The notes under the pieces: generated by a model
Told to the model about the DNA's origin: nothing
Databases searched by the model: none
The model's input: only the letters and a program-made list of their open reading frames with translations
Translations under genes and position numbers: made by a program
Assembly (NCBI GenBank): GCA_964539025.1
Contig: CAZIFA010000001.1
Span: forward strand, 434,001 to 498,000
Length of the DNA stretch: 64,000 bases
Direction of reading: 5' to 3'
Source: Micavibrio_A sp964539025
GTDB taxonomy: Bacteria; Pseudomonadota; Alphaproteobacteria; Micavibrionales; Micavibrionaceae
In this document: positions 9,382 to 16,978 of the stretch, in pieces
Layout of the letters: each line of letters begins with the position of its first letter
Position numbering within the stretch: the stretch's first letter is position 1

Positions 9382-9819
9382 ATGACAATCAAGCTTGCTA
9401 TCGCCAGCGACCACGCGGGTTTCGCGCTTAAAGAGCACATCAAAAAGAACTTCAAGGCCGTACCTGTGGAATGGGTCGATTTGGGGACGAATTCAACGGA
9501 TTCCGTCGATTATCCCGATTTCGGCAAGAAAATCGCCGATGCTGTGGCCAAGGGCGAATTCGAAAAAGGTGTGGCCATTTGCGGGTCGGGGATCGGCATT
9601 TCCATCGCCTGTAACCGCAACCCAAAAATCCGCGCCGCGCTGTGCAGCGATTCGACCATGGCGCGCCTGTCGCGTCTTCACAACAACGCGAACATTTTGT
9701 GCATGGGTGAGCGCCTCACGGGAACCGAGGTCGCGCTGGATGTGGTGAAAGCATTTTTGGAAACGGAATTTGAGGGCGGGCGTCATACGACCCGCGTGGA
9801 TAAATTAGGCAATTGTTAG
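9382..9819 (+). CDS. rpiB: Ribose-5-phosphate isomerase B
   Basis: 145 residues from ATG 9382 (MTIKLAIASDHAGFALKEHI), the normal N-terminus of the family. A TTG at 9352 with GAAGGG upstream would add ten residues and cannot be excluded. It interconverts ribose-5-phosphate and ribulose-5-phosphate. The family hallmarks are present: SDHAGF, the DYPDFG segment, and the GVAICGSGIGISIACNR loop with the active-site cysteine. It sits before glyA as in many alphaproteobacteria, probably in one transcription unit. Confidence 0.93.
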   Translation: MTIKLAIASDHAGFALKEHIKKNFKAVPVEWVDLGTNSTDSVDYPDFGKKIADAVAKGEFEKGVAICGSGIGISIACNRNPKIRAALCSDSTMARLSRLHNNANILCMGERLTGTEVALDVVKAFLETEFEGGRHTTRVDKLGNC

Positions 9820-9834
9820 AAAGAAGGGTGACCC

Positions 9835-11148
9835 ATGGGTAATGCAGCGGAGAAAATGATGAACGATAATGGATTTTTTACAGCCAATTTGAAGGACGTA
9901 GATCCTGATCTTTACAAAGCGATGCAAGCAGAGCTGGCGCGTCAACAGGATCAGATTGAACTCATCGCGTCGGAAAACATCGTCTCGAAGGCGGTGCTTC
10001 AAGCGCAAGGATCGGCCCTGACCAACAAATACGCCGAAGGTTATCCCGGCAAACGCTATTACCAAGGATGCGAGCATGTCGATGTGACGGAGCAGGTTGC
10101 GATTGATCGTCTGTGCAAACTCTTCGGCTGCAAATTCGCCAACGTCCAGCCGCATTCCGGGGCGAACGCCAATATGGCAGTGTTCATGGCGTTGCTGAAA
10201 CCCGGCGATACGTTCCTTGGCATGGATCTGGGCCATGGCGGCCATTTGACCCATGGTTCGCTCGCGAACTTTTCGGGCAAATGGTTCAACGTCGTGTCAT
10301 ACGGCATCAATGATCAGGGGTTGATAGATTACGACAACGTTGAAAAACTGGCCGTTGAAAACAAACCGAAAATGATCATCGCCGGTGCATCGGCCTATGC
10401 ACGGGTCATCGACTTTAAACGTCTGCGCGAAATCGCTGATAAGGTTGGTGCTTTTCTGTTTGCCGATGTGGCGCATTATGCGGGTCTTATCGTCGGCGGA
10501 TCGTATCCGAACGCGTTCCCGCATGCACATATCGTGACGACCACCACGCATAAGACTTTGCGCGGCCCACGCGGCGGCGCGATCATGACGAACGACGAAG
10601 ACCTCGCCAAGAAAATCAATTCTGCCGTGTTCCCAGGATTGCAAGGTGGCCCGCTCGAACATGTCATCGCGGCAAAAGCCGTGGCGTTTGGCGAAGCGCT
10701 GAAACCCGATTTCAAAACTTACGCGAAAGCGGTTGTCGATAACGCGCGCGTTCTGGCCGACACGTTGAAAGCGGGCGGGCTTGATATCGTTTCCGGCGGA
10801 ACCGACTGCCATATGATGCTGGTTGATCTGCGCCCGAAAGGTTTGACGGGCAAAGCCGCCGACCTCGCGTTGGAGCATGCCGGTATCACATGCAACAAGA
10901 ACGCGGTGCCGAACGATCCGGAAAAACCGATGGTGACTTCGGGTATTCGCCTTGGCACACCCGCCGGAACGACACGCGGTTTCGGCCCTGCCGAATGGAA
11001 AGAAATCGGCAAGCTGATCCTCGAAGTGCTTGATGGTCTGAAAGCCAACGGTCCGGATGGCAATGCGGCGGTGGAGAGGGCTGTGAAAGCAAAAGTGAAA
11101 GCTCTTTGCGCCCGCTTCCCGATTTATAACAACGCGAGCGCGGTTTAA
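9835..11148 (+). CDS. glyA: Serine hydroxymethyltransferase
   Basis: 437 residues, ATG 9835 with GAAAGAAGGG just upstream. This PLP enzyme converts serine and tetrahydrofolate to glycine and methylene-tetrahydrofolate. Visible motifs are IELIASENIVS, NKYAEGYPGKRYYQGCEHVD, the pocket sequence DLGHGGHLTHG, and TTTTHKTLRGPRGG with the PLP-binding lysine. Length is normal for the family. It lies 15 bases after rpiB. Folate one-carbon supply fits the nearby nrdR and riboflavin genes, which need nucleotides and formyl groups. Confidence 0.96.
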   Translation: MGNAAEKMMNDNGFFTANLKDVDPDLYKAMQAELARQQDQIELIASENIVSKAVLQAQGSALTNKYAEGYPGKRYYQGCEHVDVTEQVAIDRLCKLFGCKFANVQPHSGANANMAVFMALLKPGDTFLGMDLGHGGHLTHGSLANFSGKWFNVVSYGINDQGLIDYDNVEKLAVENKPKMIIAGASAYARVIDFKRLREIADKVGAFLFADVAHYAGLIVGGSYPNAFPHAHIVTTTTHKTLRGPRGGAIMTNDEDLAKKINSAVFPGLQGGPLEHVIAAKAVAFGEALKPDFKTYAKAVVDNARVLADTLKAGGLDIVSGGTDCHMMLVDLRPKGLTGKAADLALEHAGITCNKNAVPNDPEKPMVTSGIRLGTPAGTTRGFGPAEWKEIGKLILEVLDGLKANGPDGNAAVERAVKAKVKALCARFPIYNNASAV

Positions 11149-11162
11149 AATAGGAAAACTTA

Positions 11163-11558
11163 ATGATTGAAATAAAGGAGTCGGAGGCAGTCGCAGATAA
11201 GATTTTTAATGAATTAAAATCTTATAACGATCAATTCGAGCCAAAAGTCAATTACGAGAAAGTCGCTTTTTATGTCGAAGAGGATGGAGAATTTATAGGC
11301 GGCGTTGAAGGTTACGCTGCGTGGAATATTTTTGAAATATCCAACATCATTGTTTTGAAAAGAAAGCAGGGTATTGGTACGAAACTCATACAAAGAGTTG
11401 AGAGCTATGCTCGGCAAAAGAAGCTGAATAAATTGATGGCATTTACTTTAGATTTTCAGGCGCCGGAATTTTATAAAAAACAGGGATTTGAAACAATTGC
11501 GATTGTACCCAATTTTGCCGGAGAACATGCCTGCCATTATCTAATGAAGAGGATATGA
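11163..11558 (+). CDS. GNAT-family N-acetyltransferase
   Basis: 131 residues. The acetyl-CoA loop is visible as IIVLKRKQGIGTKLIQRVESYARQ (the R/Q-x-x-G-x-G/A type), followed by LDFQAPEFYKKQGFE, the usual motif B of the family. The substrate is unknown. The gene is clearly richer in A and T than glyA and nrdR around it, and it interrupts the common glyA-nrdR neighbourhood, so it was probably gained later. It ends 3 bases before the nrdR GTG start and is likely co-transcribed. Confidence 0.85.
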   Translation: MIEIKESEAVADKIFNELKSYNDQFEPKVNYEKVAFYVEEDGEFIGGVEGYAAWNIFEISNIIVLKRKQGIGTKLIQRVESYARQKKLNKLMAFTLDFQAPEFYKKQGFETIAIVPNFAGEHACHYLMKRI

Positions 11559-11561
11559 ATA

Positions 11562-12044
11562 GTGCGCTGCCCATTTTGCGGACATGAAGAAACACAGGTA
11601 AAGGATTCGCGGCCCTCGGACGATGGCGGTTCAATCCGCCGCCGCCGTTCGTGCCCGTCCTGCGGCGGACGATTCACAACGTTTGAACGTATCCAGCTTC
11701 GTGACCTGATTGTCATCAAATCGGGCGACCGCCGCCAGCCTCTGGACCGTGAAAAAATTCTGCGGTCCATGAATGTGGCCTTGCGCAAACGTCCCATCGA
11801 TCCGGAGAAAATTGAAAAATCCGTGAATGGCATCGTGCGCCAGTTGGAAAGCTATGGTGAGCCGGAAATTCCAGCGCGCGAAATCGGCAGCCTTGTCATG
11901 AAGGCTCTTATTGAATTGGATATCGTCGGATATATCCGTTACGCATCTGTCTATAAGGATTTCCGTGAACCGGAAGATTTCAACGCCTTCGTGCAGGAAA
12001 TCGAAGAATTACAGACCGAAAAGAAAAAGAGAGTTGCGGAGTAA
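11562..12044 (+). CDS. nrdR: Transcriptional repressor NrdR
   Basis: 160 residues starting at GTG 11562 (MRCPFCGHEETQVKDSR). The N-terminal zinc ribbon has two CxxC pairs (CPFC and CPSC), and an ATP-cone follows (about residues 46-136, VIKSGDRRQPLDREKILRSM and further). NrdR senses ATP/dATP and represses ribonucleotide reductase genes. The stop overlaps the ribE start (TAATG), so translation is coupled. No nrd genes are seen in the window. Confidence 0.95.
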   Translation: MRCPFCGHEETQVKDSRPSDDGGSIRRRRSCPSCGGRFTTFERIQLRDLIVIKSGDRRQPLDREKILRSMNVALRKRPIDPEKIEKSVNGIVRQLESYGEPEIPAREIGSLVMKALIELDIVGYIRYASVYKDFREPEDFNAFVQEIEELQTEKKKRVAE

Positions 12045-12670
12045 TGTTCACTGGTATCGTTCAGGGCGTAGGTGAAATTGTTTCTATCGATGATCACGCC
12101 GCGCTCCGCACATTCGAGATAGAATTTCCAAAAGGATTTTGTGAAGGGCTTGTCATCGGCGCCAGCGTGTCGGTTGACGGTGTCTGCCTGACGGTTGTCA
12201 AAATCATTTCCCCGATGCGGGCATCTTTTGATGTCATGCATCAGACACTGAAAGTTACAACGCTGGGGGATTATGCCAAAGGTCAGCGCATTAATATCGA
12301 ACGTGCTGCGAAAGAGGGCGCGGAGATAGGCGGGCATCCATTGTCGGGCCATGTCGATTTTGCGGCTAAGGTTGACACGGTAACCGTGATGGATGGCAAT
12401 AAGGTGATCCGTTTTGCCGTGCCGCCGGAGTTTGTTCGCTATATCTTTCCCAAGGGCTATATCGCCGTGAATGGCTGCAGCCTGACCATTTCCGATGCGG
12501 ATCGAGAAGCGAACTGGTTCGAAGTCTGGCTGATCCCCGAAACGCGCCGTGTGACGACGTTCGAAGAGAAAAACGTCGGCGATAAGGTTAACGTCGAAAT
12601 CGACCGCCAGACGCAGATCATCGTTGATACGGTTCGCGACACGGTTCGCGAACTTATGGCGAAGCCCTAA
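12044..12670 (+). CDS. ribE: Riboflavin synthase, alpha subunit
   Basis: 208 residues, start overlapping the nrdR stop. The N-terminus MFTGIVQGVGEI is diagnostic, and the protein shows the expected two lumazine-binding repeats (GASVSVDGVCLTV with HPLSGHVDF; then YIAVNGCSLTIS). It dismutates two molecules of 6,7-dimethyl-8-ribityllumazine to riboflavin. The usual neighbours ribD and ribBA are not here. After the stop come a T-run and a palindromic repeat (12683-12740), which separate it from the riboswitch-controlled ribH. Confidence 0.95.
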   Translation: MFTGIVQGVGEIVSIDDHAALRTFEIEFPKGFCEGLVIGASVSVDGVCLTVVKIISPMRASFDVMHQTLKVTTLGDYAKGQRINIERAAKEGAEIGGHPLSGHVDFAAKVDTVTVMDGNKVIRFAVPPEFVRYIFPKGYIAVNGCSLTISDADREANWFEVWLIPETRRVTTFEEKNVGDKVNVEIDRQTQIIVDTVRDTVRELMAKP

Positions 12671-12682
12671 TTTTTTTTAATT

Positions 12683-12740
12683 GTCATCCCCCGACTTGAT
12701 CGGGGGATCCATGGATTCTCCGGTCAAGCCGGAGAATGAC
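12683..12740. repeat. Intergenic palindromic repeat, GTCATCCCC family
   Basis: 58 bases framed by GTCATCCC and GAATGAC. It contains two inner hairpins (CCCCCGA..TCGGGGG and TCTCCGG..CCGGAGA). Relatives occur at 16918-16978 and 25924-25981. It lies directly after ribE and may act as a bidirectional terminator. Confidence 0.8.
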
Positions 12741-12742
12741 GG

Positions 12743-12771
12743 TTGTTTATAATATTCCGCATTGCTATATT
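12743..12771 (+). promoter_or_regulatory. Sigma-70-like promoter for the FMN riboswitch/ribH transcript
   Basis: TTGTTT at 12743-12748 and TATATT at 12766-12771 are separated by 17 bases. The predicted transcript start (about 12778-12780) falls at the 5' end of the riboswitch. Confidence 0.6.
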
Positions 12772-12779
12772 GCCGTCAG

Positions 12780-12889
12780 TTCTCAGGGCGGGGCGCAATT
12801 CCCCACCGGCGGTATAGCCCGCGAGCGATTATTCATCGCATGATCCGGTGTAACTCCGGGGCCGACGGTATAGTCCGGATGAAAGAGAA
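12780..12889 (+). ncRNA. FMN riboswitch (RFN element)
   Basis: The highly conserved RFN pieces are present in order: AGGGCGGGGCGCAATTCCCC, ACCGGCGGTATAGCCCGCGAG, GATCCGGTG...CTCCGGGGCCGACGG, and TATAGTCCGGATGAAAGAGA. A closing stem TTCTC/GAGAA (12780-12784 with 12885-12889) is visible. It senses flavin mononucleotide and lowers expression of the downstream gene. The only gene downstream in reach is ribH at 12973. Confidence 0.95.
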
Positions 12890-12901
12890 TGTGAAAGTGC
12901 T

Positions 12902-12918
12902 CCGCACCCTTCGTGCGG
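12902..12918 (+). terminator. Expression-platform hairpin of the FMN riboswitch
   Basis: CCGCAC (12902-12907) pairs with GTGCGG (12913-12918) over a 5-base loop, just 3' of the aptamer. It is followed by a broken T-rich stretch (TATTCATGTTTTCC) rather than a clean T-run. It could be a weak terminator or Rho-linked switch element. Confidence 0.5.
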
Positions 12919-12972
12919 GGGTATTCATGTTTTCCTCTGATTTTGTGAAAACCAAAACCAAGGAAAGAACCA

Positions 12973-13452
12973 ATGACCAACTCCATCCATGCAACCGAAC
13001 GCGTCGCGTTCATTCAGGCAAACTGGCACTCCGATATCATCGAGCAAGGACGCAAAACCTTCATCGAAGATATGAAGAAGGCGGGCTTCCCCGAAAGCAA
13101 CATCGACATCTACGAAGTGCCCGGCAGCCTCGAAATTCCATTGCAGGCAAAACTTCTCGCGCAGTCCGGAAAATACAACGCCATCGCCTGCGGCGGCTTT
13201 ATCGTCAATGGCGGCATCTATCGTCATGAATTCGTGACAACGGCCGTGATCGACGGGATTATGCGCGTGTCGCTCGACACCGAAGTGCCCGTGCTGTCGA
13301 TGATCTTGACGCCGATCAATTTCCACGAGCACGAACAGCACCACAAATTCTTCTTCGAGCATTTCAAGACAAAGGGGCGTGAACTGGCAAGCGCCTGCCT
13401 GAAAACGCTTGAAAATATGCGCGCGCTGAAGGTCACGAAGAGGGCAGCATAG
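12973..13452 (+). CDS. ribH: 6,7-dimethyl-8-ribityllumazine synthase, type II (RibH2-like)
   Basis: 159 residues, ATG 12973 with AAGGAAAG upstream. The enzyme makes the lumazine precursor of riboflavin. Residues RVAFIQANWHSDII, DIYEVPGSLEIPL and GGIYRHEFVTTAVI match lumazine synthase, and the C-terminal ILTPINFHEHEQHHKFFFEH is the signature of the type II (decameric, Brucella/Mesorhizobium RibH2) form rather than the common RibH1. It is controlled by the FMN riboswitch upstream and sits before nusB, the place usually held by RibH1. Confidence 0.92.
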   Translation: MTNSIHATERVAFIQANWHSDIIEQGRKTFIEDMKKAGFPESNIDIYEVPGSLEIPLQAKLLAQSGKYNAIACGGFIVNGGIYRHEFVTTAVIDGIMRVSLDTEVPVLSMILTPINFHEHEQHHKFFFEHFKTKGRELASACLKTLENMRALKVTKRAA

Positions 13453-13499
13453 CCGATTTTTCTTGATCTGGATGGGTCAGTCATGGTCTTTACAGGTCC

Positions 13500-13964
13500 A
13501 TGACACAGGCCGCTCAGAAACCATCTGCTACCGCCAAACGCAACGCCGCGCGCCTTATGGCCGTGCAGGCGGTGTATCAGATGGCCGTGAACAAGAAAGA
13601 AGCGGCGTTCGTCATCGATGAATATCTGAAATTGCGCCAGAACATGGAATTTGAAGGGGAGACGATGGTCGAACCCGATGAGTCGCTGTTCCGGGATATC
13701 GTTCTGGGTCTGAACGGGCGTATCGAGGATGTTGCCGGGATCGTCGCCGCCAACCGATCCGTCAAGGAGGATCGTGCGCCCCAGAATGAACCGCTTTTGC
13801 AGGCGATTCTGCTTTGTGGTGCTTATGAGCTTCTATCCCATCAAGATATTGATTTTCCTATAATAATTTCCAGCTATGTGGATGTCGCCAAGGCCTTTTT
13901 TTCGGGTCATGAACCATCTTTGGTCAATGGCATTCTGGATTCTGTACGTAAAGTAACCCGTTGA
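13500..13964 (+). CDS. nusB: Transcription antitermination factor NusB
   Basis: 154 residues, ATG 13500. The all-helical NusB pattern is clear: ARLMAVQAVYQM near the N-terminus, then EPLLQAILLCGAYELLSHQDIDFPIIISSYVDVAKAFFSGHEPSLVNGILDSV in the C-terminal half. NusB with NusE binds boxA RNA and promotes antitermination of rRNA operons. Placement after ribH is the standard order in many bacteria. The 47-base gap after ribH has no terminator, so it may be partly under the FMN-controlled transcript. Confidence 0.93.
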   Translation: MTQAAQKPSATAKRNAARLMAVQAVYQMAVNKKEAAFVIDEYLKLRQNMEFEGETMVEPDESLFRDIVLGLNGRIEDVAGIVAANRSVKEDRAPQNEPLLQAILLCGAYELLSHQDIDFPIIISSYVDVAKAFFSGHEPSLVNGILDSVRKVTR

Positions 13965-14000
13965 TAACCATTATAAATTCCAATTAATTACTTTTTGTTA

Positions 14001-14021
14001 ATATGTTGCGCTGTAACATAT
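14001..14021. promoter_or_regulatory. Inverted repeat upstream of the fliL-like gene
   Basis: ATATGTT (14001-14007) and AACATAT (14015-14021) form a perfect 7-base inverted repeat with a 7-base spacer, 43 bases before the start codon. It has the size and symmetry of a dimeric regulator site, but no family can be named. Confidence 0.4.
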
Positions 14022-14063
14022 ATAGATAATCTTGTTTGGGTAACGGGTTAGGGTCCATATTTT

Positions 14064-14555
14064 ATGAAAATGGCAATTATCGCTTTGGTCGCGATCCTTA
14101 TGCTGGGCGCGGGTGCCGCAGGTGCCTACTTCTACTTCGACAAGCCTGCCGAAGCCGCAGCCGGCCCTATGGATGAGTTAGCCAAAGCCGAACATGAAGC
14201 AAAAGTCGAGGAGGCCGCCGAGGGCGCGGTTGCGCTCGAGCAGTTTGTCCAGCTTGATCCGCTGACACTGCCAGTGATCGGTGAACGTGGCATAACTCAG
14301 ACGATCAGCATCGTTATCTCCCTTGAAGTGGCCGACGAAGCCGCAGCAGCAGAAGTCAAACGCTTATCGCCGCGCCTTCAGGATGCCTATATCCAGGATA
14401 TGTATGGCGCGCTGAATCGTAAAACCGCGATGGAAAACGGCGTCCTTCAGGTTGGACCGATCAAGGAGCGCCTGAATAAAATCAGCGCGCGGGTGCTTGG
14501 TGAGAATGTAGTGAACGATGTTCTCTTGCAGATCGTTTCACAACGTCGCGTATGA
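14064..14555 (+). CDS. fliL: FliL-like flagellar basal body-associated protein
   Basis: 163 residues. One N-terminal transmembrane helix (about residues 3-25), a short charged linker, and a C-terminal FliL domain: FVQLDPLTLPVIGERGITQTISIVISLEV, ending VVNDVLLQIVSQRRV. FliL proteins surround the stator and stabilise motor function at the inner membrane. The gene is alone here, away from motAB at 3-4.9 kb and from other flagellar genes. A strong terminator follows at 14586. Confidence 0.8.
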   Translation: MKMAIIALVAILMLGAGAAGAYFYFDKPAEAAAGPMDELAKAEHEAKVEEAAEGAVALEQFVQLDPLTLPVIGERGITQTISIVISLEVADEAAAAEVKRLSPRLQDAYIQDMYGALNRKTAMENGVLQVGPIKERLNKISARVLGENVVNDVLLQIVSQRRV

Positions 14556-14585
14556 CATAATATATTAATTTTTGTAAGATTGGTT

Positions 14586-14614
14586 AAGCCGGATCGTTTG
14601 AATCCGGCTTTTTT
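14586..14614 (+). terminator. Rho-independent terminator after the fliL-like gene
   Basis: AAGCCGGAT (14586-14594) pairs perfectly with ATCCGGCTT (14602-14610) over a 7-base loop, followed by a T-run. Confidence 0.9.
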
Positions 14615-14705
14615 ATTGCCCCTAATGTCTTGCCAAGCCTTTGAAAATTGTGCAGTCTTTGGCCGCTATTGTAACCACCCAAACAAGTAAGGGGATTTAA
14701 CAAGA

Positions 14706-16811
14706 ATGGAACTTTATCTAATAATTGCCTGCTGTGTCATGGCCGCGCTCGTGTTCGCGCAGTTGTGGACGCACGGCGTGATGAATATGAGCGCCGGAAA
14801 TGAAAAGATGCAAAGCATCGCCGCCGCCATTCAAGAAGGCGCGAAAGCTTACCTCAATCGCCAGTACACGACGATCGCCATTGTCGGCGCTGTTGTTGCC
14901 GCTGGTCTTCACATGCTTCTGGGTGGACATGTTGCCATAGGATTTATCATCGGTGCGGTGCTTTCGGGCGCAACCGGATATCTGGGCATGTTTGTTTCCG
15001 TCCGCGCGAACGTCCGCACGGCGCAAGCTGCGACGAATGGTCTGGACACAGCGCTCAACGTCGCGTTCCGTTCCGGCGCGATCACGGGCTTGCTCGTTGT
15101 CGGTCTCGGCCTCGCAGGCGTTGCCGGTTACTACTGGTATCTGAGCGAGCATATGGGTTCCGACCTGCGTCATTCCCTCGAAGGCCTCGTGGCTCTGGGC
15201 TTCGGCGCATCGCTGATTTCCATCTTCGCGCGTCTGGGCGGCGGTATCTTCACGAAAGGTGCTGACGTTGGTGCCGACCTCGTGGGTAAAGTCGAAGCAG
15301 GCATCCCCGAAGATGATCCAAGAAACCCTGCCGTTATCGCAGACAACGTTGGCGACAACGTGGGCGATTGTGCCGGTATGGCCGCGGACTTGTTCGAAAC
15401 CTATGCCGTGACGATCGTCGCGACCATGCTGATCGCATCTTCGGTGTTCGTTGCTGCAACGGCCCAGACTGTCGTCATGCTGCCGCTGTTGATCGGCGCG
15501 TTGTGCATAGTAGGCTCTATTGCCGGTGTGTATTTCGTTCGCCTCGGCAAAAACAAGAACATCATGGGCGCTCTCTATCGCGGCTTTATCGCCAGCGCCC
15601 TGTTCTCGCTCGCGCTGGTGACGGTCATGTTCTCGAACTTCGGCTTTGATACTGTTCTGCAACTCGCAGGAGACAAAGATGCCGGAACCATTTCGATGCA
15701 ATCTTTGTATTACTGCGTTCTCGTCGGCCTCGGCCTTACGGCTGCTCTGGTCTACGTGACGGAATATTACACAGGCACAGAACACCGTCCGGTGAAAGTC
15801 GTTGCCAAGGCATCCGAAACGGGCCACGGCACGAACGTCATCCAGGGTCTGGCAGTATCGATGGAAGCAACGGCTCTGCCCGTGATCCTGATCTGCGTTG
15901 CGATCTATCTCGCATTCTCGTTCGCGGGATTATTCGGTATCGCTATGGCCGCAACGACGATGCTCTCCATGGCCGGTATGGTCGTGGCGCTTGATGCTTA
16001 CGGTCCTGTGACCGATAACGCAGGCGGTATTGCCGAAATGTCGAACATGCCAAAAGACATCCGTGTCACCACGGACGCTCTGGACGCTGTTGGCAACACG
16101 ACGAAAGCCGTCACCAAAGGCTACGCCATCGGCTCTGCCGGTCTGGCCGCGCTAGTCCTCTTCGCCGCTTACACCGAAGAGATCAAACACTACTTGCCAC
16201 AGTTCAAGGACATCCAGTTCGAATTGACCAATCCGTATGTCGTGATCGGTCTGTTCCTGGGCGGTCTGCTTCCCTACCTGTTCGGCGCGATGTCTATGAC
16301 GGCCGTTGGCCGCGCGGCGGCATCGGTCGTGGTGGAAGTGCGTCGCCAGTTCCGCGAAATCCCCGGCATCATGGAAGGCAAAGCCAAGCCCGAATACGGC
16401 ACGGCTGTTGACCTTCTGACGCAGGCGGCGATCAAGGAAATGGTTGTACCGTCCTTACTCCCGGTTCTCGCTCCGATCGTTCTGTTCGGTGTGGTCTATC
16501 ACTTATCGGGTGAATGGGTTGCATCGTTTCAGGCACTGGGCGCGATGCTGCTTGGAACCATCGTGACGGGTCTGTTCGTCGCTATCTCGATGACCTCGGG
16601 TGGCGGCGCATGGGACAACGCCAAGAAATACATCGAAGAAGGCCATCATGGCGGCAAGGGCTCTGACGCCCACAAAGCTGCTGTGACGGGCGACACGGTC
16701 GGCGATCCCTACAAGGACACTGCCGGTCCTGCCGTCAACCCGCTGATCAAGATCGCCAACATCGTGGCCATCCTGATCGTTGCGATTGCGGCCAAGTTTA
16801 TTGCCGGTTGA
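14706..16811 (+). CDS. hppA: Membrane-bound proton-pumping pyrophosphatase, K+-independent type
   Basis: 701 residues with many transmembrane helices. It hydrolyses pyrophosphate and pumps protons across the inner membrane. The substrate-binding signature GADVGADLVGKVEAGIPEDD starts near residue 186 and is followed by NPAVIADNVGDNVGDCAGMAADLFE; a second Asp-rich motif is at the C-terminus (GDTVGDPYKDTAGPAVNPLIK). Lys467 in GNTTKAVTKG marks the potassium-independent subclass, which has Ala in the K+-dependent type. It is monocistronic, with a repeat and a terminator behind. Confidence 0.96.
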   Translation: MELYLIIACCVMAALVFAQLWTHGVMNMSAGNEKMQSIAAAIQEGAKAYLNRQYTTIAIVGAVVAAGLHMLLGGHVAIGFIIGAVLSGATGYLGMFVSVRANVRTAQAATNGLDTALNVAFRSGAITGLLVVGLGLAGVAGYYWYLSEHMGSDLRHSLEGLVALGFGASLISIFARLGGGIFTKGADVGADLVGKVEAGIPEDDPRNPAVIADNVGDNVGDCAGMAADLFETYAVTIVATMLIASSVFVAATAQTVVMLPLLIGALCIVGSIAGVYFVRLGKNKNIMGALYRGFIASALFSLALVTVMFSNFGFDTVLQLAGDKDAGTISMQSLYYCVLVGLGLTAALVYVTEYYTGTEHRPVKVVAKASETGHGTNVIQGLAVSMEATALPVILICVAIYLAFSFAGLFGIAMAATTMLSMAGMVVALDAYGPVTDNAGGIAEMSNMPKDIRVTTDALDAVGNTTKAVTKGYAIGSAGLAALVLFAAYTEEIKHYLPQFKDIQFELTNPYVVIGLFLGGLLPYLFGAMSMTAVGRAAASVVVEVRRQFREIPGIMEGKAKPEYGTAVDLLTQAAIKEMVVPSLLPVLAPIVLFGVVYHLSGEWVASFQALGAMLLGTIVTGLFVAISMTSGGGAWDNAKKYIEEGHHGGKGSDAHKAAVTGDTVGDPYKDTAGPAVNPLIKIANIVAILIVAIAAKFIAG

Positions 16812-16812
16812 T

Positions 16813-16870
16813 GTCATCCTGAGCGAAGCGAAGGATCTCAAGAGATTCTTCGCCTGTGGCTCAGAATGAC
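16813..16870. repeat. Intergenic palindromic repeat, GTCATCCTGAGC subtype
   Basis: 58 bases framed by GTCATCCTGAGC and GCTCAGAATGAC, which pair as the outer stem; inner GCGAAG/CTTCGC-type pairing is also present. It belongs to the same general GTCAT...ATGAC repeat class but a different sequence subtype. Confidence 0.75.
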
Positions 16871-16880
16871 AAGAGAATTG

Positions 16881-16912
16881 AAAAGCCCCGCTGTTAAAGG
16901 CGGGGCTTTTTT
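16881..16912. terminator. Rho-independent terminator after hppA
   Basis: AAAAGCCCCGC pairs with GCGGGGCTTTT over a short loop and ends in a T-run; A-runs on the left would also let it work on the minus strand for the convergent kinase gene. Confidence 0.9.
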
Positions 16913-16917
16913 ATGAT

Positions 16918-16978
16918 GTCATTCCCCGACTTGATCGGGGAATCCAGACTGGATCCTCCGGTCAAGCCGGAGGATGAC
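16918..16978. repeat. Intergenic palindromic repeat overlapping the end of the kinase gene
   Basis: 61 bases framed by GTCATTCCCC and GGATGAC with two inner hairpins. The last five codons and the stop of the minus-strand gene at 16962 lie inside it. Confidence 0.8.

Noticed and set aside
12762..13229. 155-codon frame over the FMN riboswitch and start of ribH
   Set aside because: It overlaps the riboswitch and the ribH reading frame; ribH is the real gene.
14718..15827. 369-codon open frame antisense to hppA
   Set aside because: It is a mirror frame of a well-conserved membrane pyrophosphatase; the product is His/Arg/Asp-rich without any recognisable domain.
16813..16978. Insertion sequence remnants
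   Set aside because: The repeats have no transposase, no target duplication that can be seen, and are too short; they are intergenic palindromes.
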